Shown: positions 1 through 5,752 of the stretch, piece by piece
How positions within the stretch are numbered: the first letter of the stretch is position 1
Layout of the letters: each line of letters starts with the position of its first letter
From: an uncultured Prochlorococcus sp.
GTDB lineage: Bacteria; Cyanobacteriota; Cyanobacteriia; PCC-6307; Cyanobiaceae
Length of the DNA: 34,979 nt
Assembly (NCBI GenBank): GCA_902606505.1
Contig: CACLGU010000015.1
Location: forward strand, 1-34,979
Direction of reading: 5' to 3'
Program-made: the position numbers and the translations under genes
The notes under the pieces: model-generated
Databases searched by the model: none
What the model was told of the DNA's origin: nothing
The model's input: only the letters and a program-made list of their open reading frames with translations

Positions 1-38
1 TAAAACTAATTTAAGCGATTGGATCGTGCCCAAACCTC

Positions 39-63
39 AAAAAGGGGATGTTATCCCCTTTTT
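39..63 (+). terminator. Strong intrinsic terminator
   Basis: A perfect 11-bp inverted repeat (AAAAAGGGGAT, loop GTT, ATCCCCTTTTT) ends in a T-run on the plus strand and reads equally well on the minus strand because the stem starts with an A-run. It lies between whatever plus-strand gene precedes the window and the minus-strand peroxiredoxin gene, so it probably works for both directions. Confidence 0.85.
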
Positions 64-133
64 AAATATATTTATTTTTTATTTTTTTATAATTATTTAC
101 TACTCAATACTTACTTAAATGTTTCTAATCCTT

Positions 134-718
134 CTATAGCGCAGAAAAATATTCCTTACTACCTTTGGGGTCCTCTAACATTGTTTTCTCCCCGGGGGTC
201 CAGTTTGCTGGACATACTTCATCGGGGTTTGCCGCAACGTATTGATAACCTTGAAGAATCCTTAGCGTTTCATCAACATTTCTACCTACAGGAGCCTTGT
301 TAACAGTCGTATGCATAACTACTCCTTCGGGATTGATAAGAAATAAACCTCTATCGGCCTCTCCATCATCATTTAGTACATTGTACGCCTGGCAAATTTC
401 TCTTTTTAAGTCAGAAACTAACGGGTAGTTAATATCTCCTATTCCGCCTTCATTTCTTGGGGTTTGTATCCAAGCCAAATGACAGTGTTTGCTATCAACT
501 GATACCCCAAGTATTTCAGTATTAAGAGCTGAGAAATCTTGGTATCTATCACTAAATGCAGTGATTTCAGTTGGACATACAAATGTAAAATCTAGTGGGT
601 AAAAGAATAAAACAACCCATTTACCTCTTAGACCTGAAAGTGTAATCTCCTTAAACTCTTGATCATATACTGCTGTAGCACTAAAGTCTGGTGCTTCTTG
701 GCCAACTCTTAAGCTCAT
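134..718 (-). CDS. 2-Cys peroxiredoxin (AhpC/TSA family)
   Basis: A thiol peroxidase that reduces hydrogen peroxide and alkyl hydroperoxides in the cytosol, normally recharged by thioredoxin; in oxygenic cells it protects against photosynthetic oxidants. The 194-residue length is typical. The peroxidatic cysteine is C48 in FTFVCPTE and the resolving cysteine is C169 in DEVCPANW, so this is a typical 2-Cys enzyme. A GGIG motif near residue 91 and a C-terminal YF correspond to the GGLG and YF motifs associated with enzymes sensitive to over-oxidation. The start is supported by an AAGGA box (730-734) 11 bases upstream. The gene stands alone and ends just before a terminator. Confidence 0.96.
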   Translation of the reverse strand: MSLRVGQEAPDFSATAVYDQEFKEITLSGLRGKWVVLFFYPLDFTFVCPTEITAFSDRYQDFSALNTEILGVSVDSKHCHLAWIQTPRNEGGIGDINYPLVSDLKREICQAYNVLNDDGEADRGLFLINPEGVVMHTTVNKAPVGRNVDETLRILQGYQYVAANPDEVCPANWTPGEKTMLEDPKGSKEYFSAL

Positions 719-1021
719 GAAAAAATTTGTCCTTATTTAAATTATTTATGGTCTGAATGACCGTAATAAGTATTATAATTTTATAGATAATGAATTAGCA
801 AGTTTTTTTTTAATTCAATGAAATGGCACTATTCCTTTACTAGGAAATTTACAATTTTGAATCACAATAAACTTTTAAAGAATCTCAAAAAGGAGTTAAT
901 TAAATATCCCATTAACAGGCTAGAAAATAAAAATTCGAATTAAAAGAAATTTTATTTTATTTAAGATTCCTTAAAATTCAACTCTCTATAATTAGATATA
1001 TTCTTTTTAATATTTTTAATT
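719..1021. promoter_or_regulatory. Divergent intergenic region with two -10 candidates
   Basis: This 303-bp spacer separates the minus-strand peroxiredoxin from the plus-strand small membrane gene. I see no ORF worth calling. ATTATA at 772-777 gives a TATAAT -10 box on the minus strand about 54 bases before the peroxiredoxin start. TATAAT at 987-992 is a plus-strand -10 about 30 bases before the ATG at 1022. Neither has a good -35, which is common in Prochlorococcus promoters. The rest is A/T-rich with no strong hairpin. Confidence 0.35.
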
Positions 1022-1180
1022 ATGGCTAAATATATTGAAAGACTAAAGGAAAAAGTTAAAATAAAAAAATTTGATTCTAATCAGCCCATTGGAGCCTGGA
1101 TTTTCGTTGTTATTTTAAATATAGTTGGATTTGCCGGTTATTTTTACTTAAAGGTAAATCATATACAACTAGGTAGTTAA
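1022..1180 (+). CDS. Small single-pass membrane protein, 52 aa
   Basis: An unrecognised small protein. The N-terminal 24 residues are strongly basic (MAKYIERLKEKVKIKKF...). They are followed by one hydrophobic helix, roughly residues 25-45 (IGAWIFVVILNIVGFAGYFY), and a short polar tail. The positive N-terminus predicts it faces the cytoplasm. A candidate TATAAT box lies about 30 bases upstream. It converges on the minus-strand gene ending at 1185. Single-helix proteins of this size are common in Prochlorococcus and some associate with photosynthetic complexes, but nothing here shows that. Confidence 0.6.
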   Translation: MAKYIERLKEKVKIKKFDSNQPIGAWIFVVILNIVGFAGYFYLKVNHIQLGS

Positions 1181-1184
1181 ACAC

Positions 1185-1406
1185 TTATCTTATCTCCTTC
1201 TTAATTGAGCGACAAAAATTCTTTAGTCTTTCATTTCTCGTTAAGTCAGGTAAAGTCCAAATTGATTCTGTCTCAGGTAATGGATCTTTGCTCCATTCTT
1301 TGAATTCTTCCATTATCGAAGCATTATTTAATTTTGATGTATATTGTTTTCGTTTTTTTAAATATTTTCTTATCACTGTAAGATTTGCATCAATATATTC
1401 CCTCAT
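1185..1406 (-). CDS. Hypothetical protein, 73 aa
   Basis: A small, basic, soluble protein that I do not recognise. The N-terminal half is a likely helix rich in Lys and Arg (RKYLKKRKQYTSK). The middle carries EEFKEWSKDPLPETESIW, and the C-terminus is again basic. The balanced composition and a clean ATG support real coding. No catalytic motif, signal peptide or membrane segment is visible. It converges with the plus-strand gene ending at 1180, so it is probably transcribed from its own promoter in the 1407-1469 spacer. Confidence 0.55.
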   Translation of the reverse strand: MREYIDANLTVIRKYLKKRKQYTSKLNNASIMEEFKEWSKDPLPETESIWTLPDLTRNERLKNFCRSIKKEIR

Positions 1407-1469
1407 AATAAATACTTAGTCTTATATTAATTTATCATCTAGCAAGTCCTACTTTAAAGAAATGATTAA

Positions 1470-1640
1470 TTACACATTTTGAACTGCTTGAAAAAGTCCA
1501 AACGAATAACCACCTATTAGAATCCAGCCAAGTACGCTTGATATTATTGTAGATCTTCTATTATGTCTCCTTATAGCTGATTCAATCATTTCATTAACTT
1601 CATCTCTATTAAGGTATTCTTTCTTGGAGCTTTTTTTCAT
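1470..1640 (-). CDS. Small membrane protein, 56 aa
   Basis: An unrecognised short protein. The N-terminus is charged (MKKSSKKEYLNRDEVNEMIE), followed by an Arg-rich stretch (RRHNRRS at about 24-30). One hydrophobic helix follows at about residues 31-50 (TIISSVLGWILIGGYSFGLF). The basic cluster next to the helix predicts a cytoplasmic N-terminus. The start codon follows directly after a run of 14 A residues on the coding strand, so there is no Shine-Dalgarno sequence and initiation must rely on an unstructured leader. Confidence 0.6.
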   Translation of the reverse strand: MKKSSKKEYLNRDEVNEMIESAIRRHNRRSTIISSVLGWILIGGYSFGLFQAVQNV

Positions 1641-1826
1641 TTTTTTTTTTTTTTACAATAAACGAATTTATAAAAAAGTGAGCTTAAGATATTTTGTTAT
1701 AAGTAAGAGTTTTATTTTTGATGATTTTATAAATATTTTTTTTATATAGCTTAAAATATAAAATGAAATTTAAAATTTATAAGATAAAGTATTTGAATTG
1801 AAGGATCATAGTTTTTTATACAAATA

Positions 1827-2003
1827 ATGAATATTAATGATAAATCTGTTTTAGAAATGCTTAATAAACTTATTGTTATTAATAGGCTAAATAAAAGTCA
1901 AATTCTTGAAATGGTGAATTTAGTTTCAATATCAAATGATATCAATGATTTAAAGGATAACTTGAAATGGGAAAGTTCTAAATCATCACATCAAAATATT
2001 TAA
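1827..2003 (+). CDS. Hypothetical protein, 58 aa
   Basis: An unrecognised small soluble protein. It is predicted mostly helical, with a leucine/isoleucine heptad-like N-terminal half (VLEMLNKLIVINRLNKSQIL) and an acidic to polar tail. It could be an oligomerising or coiled-coil peptide. No cysteines, signal peptide or catalytic motif. It stands alone between two minus-strand small genes with A/T-rich spacers on both sides. Support comes from the intact frame and the amino-acid pattern only. Confidence 0.45.
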   Translation: MNINDKSVLEMLNKLIVINRLNKSQILEMVNLVSISNDINDLKDNLKWESSKSSHQNI

Positions 2004-2113
2004 AATACATAAACTTATTGTTTGATAATTATTAATTCTTGAAATTTACATAAGCGATGCTTAATAGTTAATTGAATTAATTAAGAGTTTTATAAATAAC
2101 TTATATAAGCTAT

Positions 2114-2287
2114 TCAAATAAATTTTTGATAGAAATTTTTCTTATAAGAAACTTGCTCTGGATTACTATAATTAAGTGTTGTTTTCTTATCCTTGCTAAA
2201 TGTTTTAATTAATATTGTAGAAGTGATTATTATTATTATTATTATTAGTAAATCTCCAACAGTAATCCCTCTATCCTTTAGATTCAT
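2114..2287 (-). CDS. Small membrane protein with seven consecutive Ile codons, 57 aa
   Basis: An unrecognised short protein. Residues 10-29 form one hydrophobic helix that includes seven Ile in a row; the rest is polar and basic (KTFSKDKKTTLNYSNPEQ). The Ile run is encoded by seven ATA/ATC codons, seen on the plus strand as a perfect (ATT)7 tract at 2226-2246. No other motif is visible. It is probably a single-pass inner-membrane or thylakoid peptide; orientation is unclear because both flanks carry charge. Confidence 0.5.
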   Translation of the reverse strand: MNLKDRGITVGDLLIIIIIIITSTILIKTFSKDKKTTLNYSNPEQVSYKKNFYQKFI

Positions 2288-2448
2288 GATAAAACATATA
2301 TTTTGTTTAAATATAGCCTTTATTATTTAATAAACTAATATTTTTTACAAACGTGCTAAACACATATGAAGCAAATATAAAAAGAATATAAAAATATTGA
2401 GACTATAACCTTTTAATTCATATAAAAAAAATTAGATGAATTCATTAT

Positions 2449-2628
2449 ATGGAAGTCAAAAAAAAAATAAGTAGTTATAACACTCCTTATTTTTTCTCTA
2501 AAGAGATGATTATCACAAAAAAATCACTTAACGAAAATCAACTCAAATTTACTTATCAAAAACAGTTAATCTCAGATCTCCATAATAAGCACAAGGAATG
2601 GTCAAAATCGATTAACAGTAAATATTAA
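2449..2628 (+). CDS. Hypothetical protein, 59 aa
   Basis: A short basic soluble protein that I do not recognise, starting MEVKKKISSYNTPYFFSKEM and continuing with a Lys/Gln-rich helix. No membrane segment, cysteine or known motif. Its stop codon overlaps the stop of the oppositely oriented gene at 2625-2777, a tight convergent arrangement. Real coding is likely but not certain. Confidence 0.45.
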   Translation: MEVKKKISSYNTPYFFSKEMIITKKSLNENQLKFTYQKQLISDLHNKHKEWSKSINSKY

Positions 2629-2777
2629 AAGCTTTCGTTGATTATATTTAAAAGTTTATTTCTTTTAATTGTATTTTTTTCTTCCCAATTTAGTGTTATT
2701 TCATCATTAATGATAGGTTTTGCTTCATAAGCTAGATACCAAAGAATAAATCCGACAGGAAATAATAAAATATGCAT
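2625..2777 (-). CDS. Small membrane-anchored protein, 50 aa
   Basis: An unrecognised short protein. It begins with a hydrophobic helix (MHILLFPVGFILWYLAYEA) ending near residue 19, followed by a charged, Lys/Asn/Glu-rich tail. This is the layout of a membrane-anchored peptide or an uncleaved signal anchor. The start codon is inside the palindrome ATGCAT at 2772-2777, so the first two codons read ATG CAT. It diverges from the RHH regulator gene at 2855, so its promoter must overlap the regulator's operator region. Confidence 0.5.
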   Translation of the reverse strand: MHILLFPVGFILWYLAYEAKPIINDEITLNWEEKNTIKRNKLLNIINESF

Positions 2778-2806
2778 AGCAAAATTAGTTGACTTAAATC
2801 AAATAT

Positions 2807-2817
2807 AGTGCAACACT
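2807..2817. promoter_or_regulatory. Operator-like palindrome, site 1
   Basis: AGTGCAACACT, one mismatch away from the palindrome AGTGTNACACT. It lies immediately upstream of the TATAAT at 2818-2823 and 22 bp (two helical turns) from site 2. I infer it is a half of a tandem operator for the adjacent RHH protein. Confidence 0.5.
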
Positions 2818-2823
2818 TATAAT
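2818..2823 (+). promoter_or_regulatory. Candidate -10 box of the RHH gene
   Basis: A consensus TATAAT sits exactly between two palindromic operator-like sites. It predicts a transcription start near 2830, that is inside site 2, and a 5' leader of about 25 bases to the ATG at 2855. TTGACT at 2789-2794 resembles a -35, but the 23-bp gap is too long for a standard promoter. Confidence 0.5.
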
Positions 2824-2828
2824 GTGCA

Positions 2829-2839
2829 AGTGTGACACT
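2829..2839. promoter_or_regulatory. Operator-like palindrome, site 2
   Basis: AGTGTGACACT is a perfect palindrome around a central G and covers the predicted transcription start of the RHH gene. A repressor bound here and at site 1 would block RNA polymerase, which fits autoregulation, the usual behaviour of RHH repressors. Confidence 0.55.
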
Positions 2840-2854
2840 AACTTTTTTTTAATT

Positions 2855-3220
2855 ATGCCCTCTCCGAGGAAAAGAATTGGTTTTTTGCCAAGTGAAGAAG
2901 TGCATGAAATTATTGAAAAATTGTGCACAGCTAATGAGTTTAGTCAGTCAAAAGTCACAGGTTTATTGGTTGAGGAAGCATTGAGGTCTCGAGGTGTGTT
3001 AAATGAATCTTATGGTCAAAATCAAAATCACAATAAAGATTTTAAAAACTTTTCTTTTCATAACGAAACATTTTCTGAAAATAATAAATCTCCAGTTAAT
3101 GTAGACGAATATGCAGTTAATAAAAAAGTATTATCTGATGATATAAAAATGATGCATGAATTTATTGAGTTTAAGTATTTTAAGAAAGTTATGAAGCGAA
3201 ATAACAACATTATTGAATAA
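2855..3220 (+). CDS. RHH-type (CopG/Arc-like) DNA-binding protein
   Basis: A probable small transcription factor, 121 residues from this start. The N-terminal 45 residues show the ribbon-helix-helix pattern. There is a short basic strand (PRKRIGFLPSEEV), helix A (VHEIIEKLCTANEF), a turn with SQSK, and helix B (VTGLLVEEALRSRG). The remaining part is Asn-rich, low in complexity and ends in a basic helix (KYFKKVMKRNN). I chose this ATG rather than the one at 2822. The upstream start would add 11 residues not typical of the fold and would place the operator and predicted transcription start inside the coding region. The gene is flanked by three copies of AGTGTNACACT, which suggests autoregulation. 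It could be a stand-alone regulator or an antitoxin; no convincing toxin gene is next to it. Confidence 0.7.
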   Translation: MPSPRKRIGFLPSEEVHEIIEKLCTANEFSQSKVTGLLVEEALRSRGVLNESYGQNQNHNKDFKNFSFHNETFSENNKSPVNVDEYAVNKKVLSDDIKMMHEFIEFKYFKKVMKRNNNIIE

Positions 3221-3236
3221 ATAGTGTCACACTATT
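3220..3236. promoter_or_regulatory. Operator-like palindrome, site 3
   Basis: A perfect 17-bp palindrome, AATAGTGTCACACTATT, contains the same AGTGTNACACT core (3223-3233) as the two sites upstream of the RHH gene. It starts on the last base of that gene's stop codon. It may control whatever is transcribed downstream, or serve as a distal site for DNA looping by the RHH protein. Confidence 0.55.
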
Positions 3237-3245
3237 AATATTTAT

Positions 3246-3320
3246 ATGAGAATGCTATTCAATGGATTTAAGAAATTAAGCAAATACAATAATTTTGAAT
3301 ATTTCTTATCAACTTCTTAA
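3246..3320 (+). CDS. Possible 24-residue peptide after operator site 3
   Basis: A short frame from ATG to TAA encodes MRMLFNGFKKLSKYNNFEYF plus four more residues. It begins ten bases after operator-like site 3. It is basic and moderately hydrophobic at the start. It could be a regulated micropeptide or a chance ORF; the only reason to list it is its position behind the palindrome. Confidence 0.15.
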   Translation: MRMLFNGFKKLSKYNNFEYFLSTS

Positions 3321-3348
3321 AGAGGGATCCAAAATAAATTGAATCTTT

Positions 3349-3397
3349 AAAAATTCAGCGGACTAAATTCTCGTGGAGATATGAACCTTAGCCCGCT
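3349..3397 (-). ncRNA. Candidate structured RNA or terminator on the minus strand
   Basis: On the minus strand, AGCGGGCTAA (3397-3388) can pair with TTAGTCCGCT (3366-3357) in a 10-bp stem that includes one G-U pair. Inside the 21-base loop, TCTC and GAGA form a second small hairpin. On the plus strand the G-U becomes an A-C mismatch, which favours the minus strand as the transcribed one. Five U residues follow the stem closely on that strand. Local GC is well above the surroundings. It could be the end of a small RNA or a terminator for transcription from the minus-strand gene at 4046-4195. Confidence 0.4.
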
Positions 3398-3486
3398 TTA
3401 AAAAAATAGCAATAAAAAAATATAAATACAATAAGTATGTAAATTTACTTTTGAATTAAACTGGAATATAAAAACTCTAAATATAA

Positions 3487-3636
3487 ATAGCAGTAAGTGA
3501 ATTAAATGAAGATACACAGGATCAAATATGGGGTCTTCTTGAAAATCTTCAGCAAATAGAGAAACATAAAAATAAAGATATACGAATATTGATTGATAAG
3601 ATAGTTAGAAAATATGGAGGATTAGTAAATAAATGA
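3487..3636 (+). pseudogene. Small conserved-looking ORF with ATA in place of the start codon
   Basis: An open frame reads ATA GCA GTA AGT GAA (I/M-AVSELNED...) and continues for 49 codons to a TGA. It encodes an amphipathic, helix-rich peptide (QIWGLLENLQQIEKHKN...) ending RKYGGLVNK. An in-frame TAA precedes the ATA (3484-3486), and there is no ATG, GTG or TTG before the TTG at 3589. The frame ends in an ATGA overlap with the next gene, as real coupled genes do. I infer either a start-codon mutation (ATG to ATA) or a rare ATA start. Confidence 0.4.
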
Positions 3637-4022
3637 AACGCCTATTACTCCCACTATTAGTTTTGCTTACTTTTCCAAGTGTTATTCAAAGCACCCACTT
3701 AAATAATCAGAGAGAACTTAAAGTCACCTCAAAAAGCACTAGGGAATCAATCGAGTTGGCAAAATACCTTAAAGATAATGGTGTAGTTAAATATTCAGCA
3801 TATTGGTGTCCTAATTGCCTTAATCAAAGTGAATTATTTGGTAAGCAAGCTTATAGAGAACTTAATGTAGTTGAATGTGCAAGAGATGGCATAAATAGTC
3901 AAACTCAATTATGCATTGATAAAAAAATTAAAGGGTTTCCCACATGGGAAATAAATGGAAAACTTATTTTAGGTGTACTTTCACTAAAAGAGTTATCAAA
4001 GTTGACTGGATTTAAGAATTAA
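3633..4022 (+). CDS. Exported thioredoxin-like protein (VKOR-linked Trx domain type)
   Basis: A probable periplasmic or lumenal thiol-disulfide protein, 129 residues. A signal peptide is clear at residues 1-20 (MKRLLLPLLVLLTFPSVIQS). The redox motif WCPNC lies in SAYWCPNCLNQSELFG at about residues 57-61. Downstream cysteines in VVECARDG and TQLCIDKK, and the cis-Pro segment GFPTWEINGK, match the thioredoxin-like domain usually fused to the C-terminus of cyanobacterial vitamin K epoxide reductase (VKOR) homologues. Here the VKOR membrane domain is absent, so this is a stand-alone version. Its ATG overlaps the stop of the preceding small frame (ATGA), suggesting translational coupling. Confidence 0.75.
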   Translation: MKRLLLPLLVLLTFPSVIQSTHLNNQRELKVTSKSTRESIELAKYLKDNGVVKYSAYWCPNCLNQSELFGKQAYRELNVVECARDGINSQTQLCIDKKIKGFPTWEINGKLILGVLSLKELSKLTGFKN

Positions 4023-4045
4023 GGAAATTGTAAGATGATTAATGG

Positions 4046-4195
4046 TTAGATTTTAAAGGTTATTTCTTGAGTACTTTTCATACATCCTCCAGCTGGATAG
4101 TTAATTACTTTTTTTGATATTAATCCAATACTTATAGCAACTATCCCAATACCAAATAAAGCTCTTGATCTTTTGCTTGAGATGAGATACTTCAT
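4046..4195 (-). CDS. Small membrane protein, 49 aa
   Basis: An unrecognised short protein with a basic N-terminus (MKYLISSKRSRA), one hydrophobic helix at about residues 13-27 (LFGIGIVAISIGLIS), and a tail containing a single Cys (PAGGCMKS). The charge pattern predicts a cytoplasmic N-terminus. It converges on the thioredoxin-like gene. Nothing indicates its role. Confidence 0.45.
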   Translation of the reverse strand: MKYLISSKRSRALFGIGIVAISIGLISKKVINYPAGGCMKSTQEITFKI

Positions 4196-4418
4196 TGGGT
4201 ATTTAAAGTTTTAAATAGCAGCGATTATTAAATTATAACGTGGATTTTTAAAAAAAAATAAATAACAAGTAACCCTAAATCTATATTTTTTTAAAATAAA
4301 TTTTAGATATTAGATATCTTGAAAATCCTTAATCAATAAATGCTTATATTTCTTTTTTTTGTATTTTAGTTTTTATTTGAAAGTCTTTCTATAATTGAAA
4401 TGAGAATTTTATTTTTTT

Positions 4419-4550
4419 ATGAAAAATAAAGAATTTAATGTGACTCAAGGAATGGCTTTGTTACTTTTGAAGCCATTAAATTTACCCGCTAACTACGTCC
4501 TAAATCTCATAATTTATATAACTAATCCTAGTAACAATATTGGATACTAA
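4419..4550 (+). CDS. Possible small protein, 43 aa
   Basis: An open frame starts MKNKEFNVTQGMALLLLKPL and ends in NPSNNIGY. It is moderately hydrophobic in two segments. Its stop codon overlaps the stop of the DUF1651 gene on the other strand by four bases. The frame is intact and protein-like, but no homologue comes to mind. Confidence 0.35.
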   Translation: MKNKEFNVTQGMALLLLKPLNLPANYVLNLIIYITNPSNNIGY

Positions 4551-4798
4551 TAGTTTTCCCAAACTGGTTTGGTTCTCTTCCAACCTTGAGCGATTAACTT
4601 TCTCCATTCATCTCTAGCTTTATCAACTTTAAGTTCTTCTCTGGTTGTCATAAGAGGTGGTTCTTTACCTAAAACACCTAGAATTCTCCCAGAGTCAATA
4701 AACATATATTCAAAAAATTTATCTTTATTTTGATTATTCTTTGAAAACCTTTTAACCCTTGAACAATTCGAATTTATAAGCCAAAAATTTTCCGTCAA
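4547..4798 (-). CDS. DUF1651 family protein
   Basis: A member of the small marine-cyanobacterial DUF1651 family, of unknown function. The 83 residues contain the family hallmark GRILGVLGKEPPLMTTREEL, then a helical DKARDEWRKLIAQGWKRT segment and a C-terminal PVWENY. These proteins usually occur as several dispersed paralogues in Prochlorococcus and Synechococcus. The gene starts 11 bases after clpS on the same strand, so the two are probably cotranscribed. Confidence 0.85.
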   Translation of the reverse strand: MTENFWLINSNCSRVKRFSKNNQNKDKFFEYMFIDSGRILGVLGKEPPLMTTREELKVDKARDEWRKLIAQGWKRTKPVWENY

Positions 4799-4809
4799 TC
4801 TTACTTATT

Positions 4810-5097
4810 TTATGTTTTCTCAATTGGAGCCATTGTTAATCCTTTGCTGAATAGTTGCTCATGATATAGCTCTGCCTGTTCAAGATTACCTCTCCATACC
4901 TCTGCAGATCCTGTTTTGTCAACCTTGACGGTTAGATCCCATGCCCTTTGTTCACTCATGCTTGGAATTATTGTTAGAAGACAATTTGCGACATGCTGAA
5001 AAGTATTAAAATTGTCATCAAGAACAATAACTCTTGCTTCTGGATATTTTGCTTTAGATTTTTTTGGATCTAAGACTGTGCCGAGTGAATTAAACAT
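4810..5097 (-). CDS. clpS: ClpS, adaptor of the Clp protease
   Basis: Binds the N-domain of ClpC/ClpA and delivers N-degron substrates for proteolysis. The protein is 95 residues from MFNSLGTVLDP. Family signature: VIVLDDNFNTFQHVANCL, where the DD-N-TF segment lines the N-degron pocket, then a helical SMSEQRAWDLTVKVDKTG and GNLEQAELYHEQL near the C-terminus. An upstream in-frame ATG at 5187 is rejected because it would run into the tRNA gene. Neighbours are the tRNA 67 bases upstream and a DUF1651 gene downstream. Cyanobacteria often carry two ClpS versions; this one looks like the canonical type. Confidence 0.93.
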   Translation of the reverse strand: MFNSLGTVLDPKKSKAKYPEARVIVLDDNFNTFQHVANCLLTIIPSMSEQRAWDLTVKVDKTGSAEVWRGNLEQAELYHEQLFSKGLTMAPIEKT

Positions 5098-5164
5098 TAT
5101 TTTCTTAAATAGTTTAATTAAATTAAAATTTCGCCTATGTTCTTCAATTGAAAAGTATTGAAAA

Positions 5165-5238
<74 letters not shown>

Positions 5239-5267
5239 ATGGGAATATTGTAAGACATTGGTTGTAC

Positions 5268-5750
5268 TTAATTACCATTTTGAAAATTTATTTGTTTGTG
5301 GGCCTCATATATAGCAATTCCGCATGCTACAGAAAGGTTTAGACTTCTAACACCTTTTTGATCATAGTTTCCAGTCTGTATATTCGGCATAAATATTGAT
5401 ATTAAAAAGTCACTTTTATCAATAATGGAATCGGGTAATCCTGAATCTTCTCTCCCAAATAGCAAAATATCATCTTGTTTAAATGTAAAATCCTTCAAAT
5501 ATAATCCATTTTTTTTACTAAAAGAAATTATTCTTTTTGATGATTTTGATGCTAAAAATTTTTCAAAATTCTTATACTGATTAACAGTAACTAGAGGCCA
5601 ATAGTCTAATCCTGCTCTTTTTAAATATTTATCTTCTAGCTTAAAACCCAAGGGCTCTATAAGATTTAACGGTATATTAAACGCAGCACATGATCTGGCA
5701 ATATTCCCAGTATTTTGTGGGATTCTAGGTTCAAAAAGAGCGACTTCCAA
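5268..5750 (-). CDS. trmL: tRNA (cytidine/uridine-34 2'-O)-methyltransferase TrmL (SPOUT family)
   Basis: Methylates the 2'-OH of the wobble nucleotide in tRNA-Leu isoacceptors using S-adenosylmethionine. The 160-residue length matches TrmL, a minimal SPOUT domain without extensions. The N-terminus EVALFEPRIPQNTGNIARSC is the family signature with the Asn and Arg of the active site. The C-terminal trefoil-knot motifs are LFGREDSGLP and LNLSVACGIAIYE. It follows cobU by two bases and precedes the tRNA gene, in the same direction. Confidence 0.93.
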   Translation of the reverse strand: MEVALFEPRIPQNTGNIARSCAAFNIPLNLIEPLGFKLEDKYLKRAGLDYWPLVTVNQYKNFEKFLASKSSKRIISFSKKNGLYLKDFTFKQDDILLFGREDSGLPDSIIDKSDFLISIFMPNIQTGNYDQKGVRSLNLSVACGIAIYEAHKQINFQNGN

Positions 5751-5752
5751 TT

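Noticed and set aside
2..118. Open frame at the left edge reading TNLSDWIVPKPQKGDVIPF
   Set aside because: It looks protein-like at first, but it passes through a perfect terminator stem and then becomes a Phe/Ile/Tyr string. I cannot decide whether an upstream gene ends here, so it is not listed.
19..303. Plus-strand 94-codon frame
   Set aside because: It crosses a terminator and runs antisense through the peroxiredoxin gene; the protein has no family features.
2226..2246. ATT repeats as a CRISPR or other array
   Set aside because: It is a simple trinucleotide tract inside a small gene, with no spacers.
2822..2854. Upstream start of the RHH gene
   Set aside because: It would place the TATAAT region and the operator-like palindrome in the coding sequence; the RHH fold starts after the ATG at 2855.
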